DNA from: Sulfurimonas indica
GTDB taxonomy: Bacteria; Campylobacterota; Campylobacteria; Campylobacterales; Sulfurimonadaceae
DNA: 64,000 nucleotides
Direction of reading: 5' to 3'
Assembly (NCBI RefSeq): GCF_009192995.1
Contig: NZ_SDID01000008.1
Span: 1-64,000 of the forward strand
A model generated the notes under the pieces. It was not told the origin of the DNA. It did no database searches and worked only from the letters and a program-made list of their open reading frames with translations. The position numbers were made by a program, and so were the translations under genes. Within the stretch, counting starts at the first letter, position 1; each line of letters starts with the position of its first letter. Positions 63,401 to 64,000 of this stretch are shown piece by piece.

Positions 63401-64000
63401 ATGGATTTGCAAAATAAAAGCATTGCAGAGTTAGAGACACTCTGCAGTGATATACGAAAAAGAATTTTAGAAGTAGTAAGTAAGAATGGTGGGCATTTAA
63501 GTTCAACACTTGGTGCAACAGAGCTGATTGTCGCTATGCATAAAGTTTTTGACTCAAGTAAAGATCCTTTTATCTTTGATGTGAGTCATCAATCGTATGC
63601 GCACAAACTCTTAACTGGTAGATGGGAAGCATTTGATACTTTACGCCAATTTGGTGGAATTTGTGGTTATACCAAGCCGAGTGAGAGTGCAGATGACTAC
63701 TTTGTTGCAGGACACAGTTCAACCTCCATCTCTTTGGGAGTAGGTGTTGCAAAAGCCATTGCACTCAAAGGAGAACAGGATGAGCGTATTCCGGTTGTGA
63801 TGATCGGGGATGGTTCTATGACTGCCGGGATGGTATATGAAGCACTCAACGAGCTAGGTGATAGAAAATATCCGATGGTTATCATCTTAAATGATAATGA
63901 GATGAGTATTGCAAAGCCAATAGGTGCCATCAGCCGTATGCTCTCATCTGCCATGGCTTCACCATTTTATCAGCGTTTTAAAAAGACAACAGAGAATTTT
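63401..64000 (+). CDS. dxs: 1-deoxy-D-xylulose-5-phosphate synthase, N-terminal part
   Basis: First enzyme of the MEP isoprenoid pathway, TPP-dependent. The first 200 residues are present and the gene runs off the window. Starts at ATG 63401. Visible motifs: GGHLSSTLGATELIVAMHKV, FDVSHQSYAHKLLTGR, GYTKPSESADDYFVAGHSST, SISLGVGVAKA, VVMIGDGSMTAGMVYEALN (TPP-binding GDG) and LNDNEMSIAKPIGAISRML. The fliH-dxs junction is conserved in this phylum. Confidence 0.95.
   Translation, partial: MDLQNKSIAELETLCSDIRKRILEVVSKNGGHLSSTLGATELIVAMHKVFDSSKDPFIFDVSHQSYAHKLLTGRWEAFDTLRQFGGICGYTKPSESADDYFVAGHSSTSISLGVGVAKAIALKGEQDERIPVVMIGDGSMTAGMVYEALNELGDRKYPMVIILNDNEMSIAKPIGAISRMLSSAMASPFYQRFKKTTENF

Overview
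The window is a gene-dense, AT-rich bacterial chromosome segment. It carries about 73 protein genes, no rRNA, tRNA or CRISPR array, and no insertion sequence that I could see. Gene content and order point to the Campylobacterota (Epsilonproteobacteria), most likely a free-living Sulfurimonas-like relative. The evidence is hobA (a DnaA-binding factor known only from this group) in the order lysC-hobA-holB-folP, the rplY-pth-lptG-lysA-HAD-pheA-hisC-fliF-fliG-fliH-dxs block shared with Campylobacter jejuni, the HWRQPL-type orphan histidine kinase, and the PEB4-type SurA/PpiC isomerase. The genus is inference.

Layout: 0-5.5 kb holds serS, a methylene-THF reductase homologue, serB, small proteins and an OmpA-domain protein. 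5.5-7 kb is the rpsF-ssb-rpsR operon behind a probable S6:S18-binding leader. 7-18 kb is housekeeping: a deacetylase-like protein, dprA, queA, tatC-tatB, hemW, rppH, lysC, hobA, holB, folP and pit. 18-24.6 kb is more lineage-specific: cyclophilin, msrB, a NERD/SF1-like degenerate ATPase, HU, an XRE regulator pair beside an extremely AT-rich spacer, and an operon of a class III cyclase-like protein, an HTH/coiled-coil protein and a FapA-like (DUF342) protein. 24.6-39.4 kb carries fbaA, cmoA, lipoproteins, nth, a hybrid kinase, a PEB4-like isomerase, a PLP deaminase, clpB, a GGDEF-EAL protein and an outer-membrane protein. 39.4-44.5 kb is the rpmH-rnpA-yidD-yidC-jag-mnmE-ruvX cluster. 44.5-51.2 kb has a NYN-nuclease gene pair, ilvC with a structured leader, bioD, pyrB, pabB and a sensor kinase. 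51.2-64 kb has tal, pilT, rplY, pth, lptG, amino-acid genes and fliFGH, ending inside dxs.

The most striking DNA-level signal is a dispersed 8-mer, CTCACGCA/TGCGTGAG. I counted 27 exact copies on both strands and in all codon frames, where about one would be expected from composition. It behaves like a DNA-uptake-type or other genome-maintenance word, and dprA and pilT are both in the window. Other points of interest are an rnpA frame with no ATG/GTG/TTG start, an ilvC leader with mutually exclusive pairings plus a 106-bp inverted-repeat element after ilvC, a consensus clpB promoter overlapping a HAIR (HspR-site)-like sequence, and several genes whose -10 box lies 6-8 nt from the start codon (likely leaderless mRNAs).
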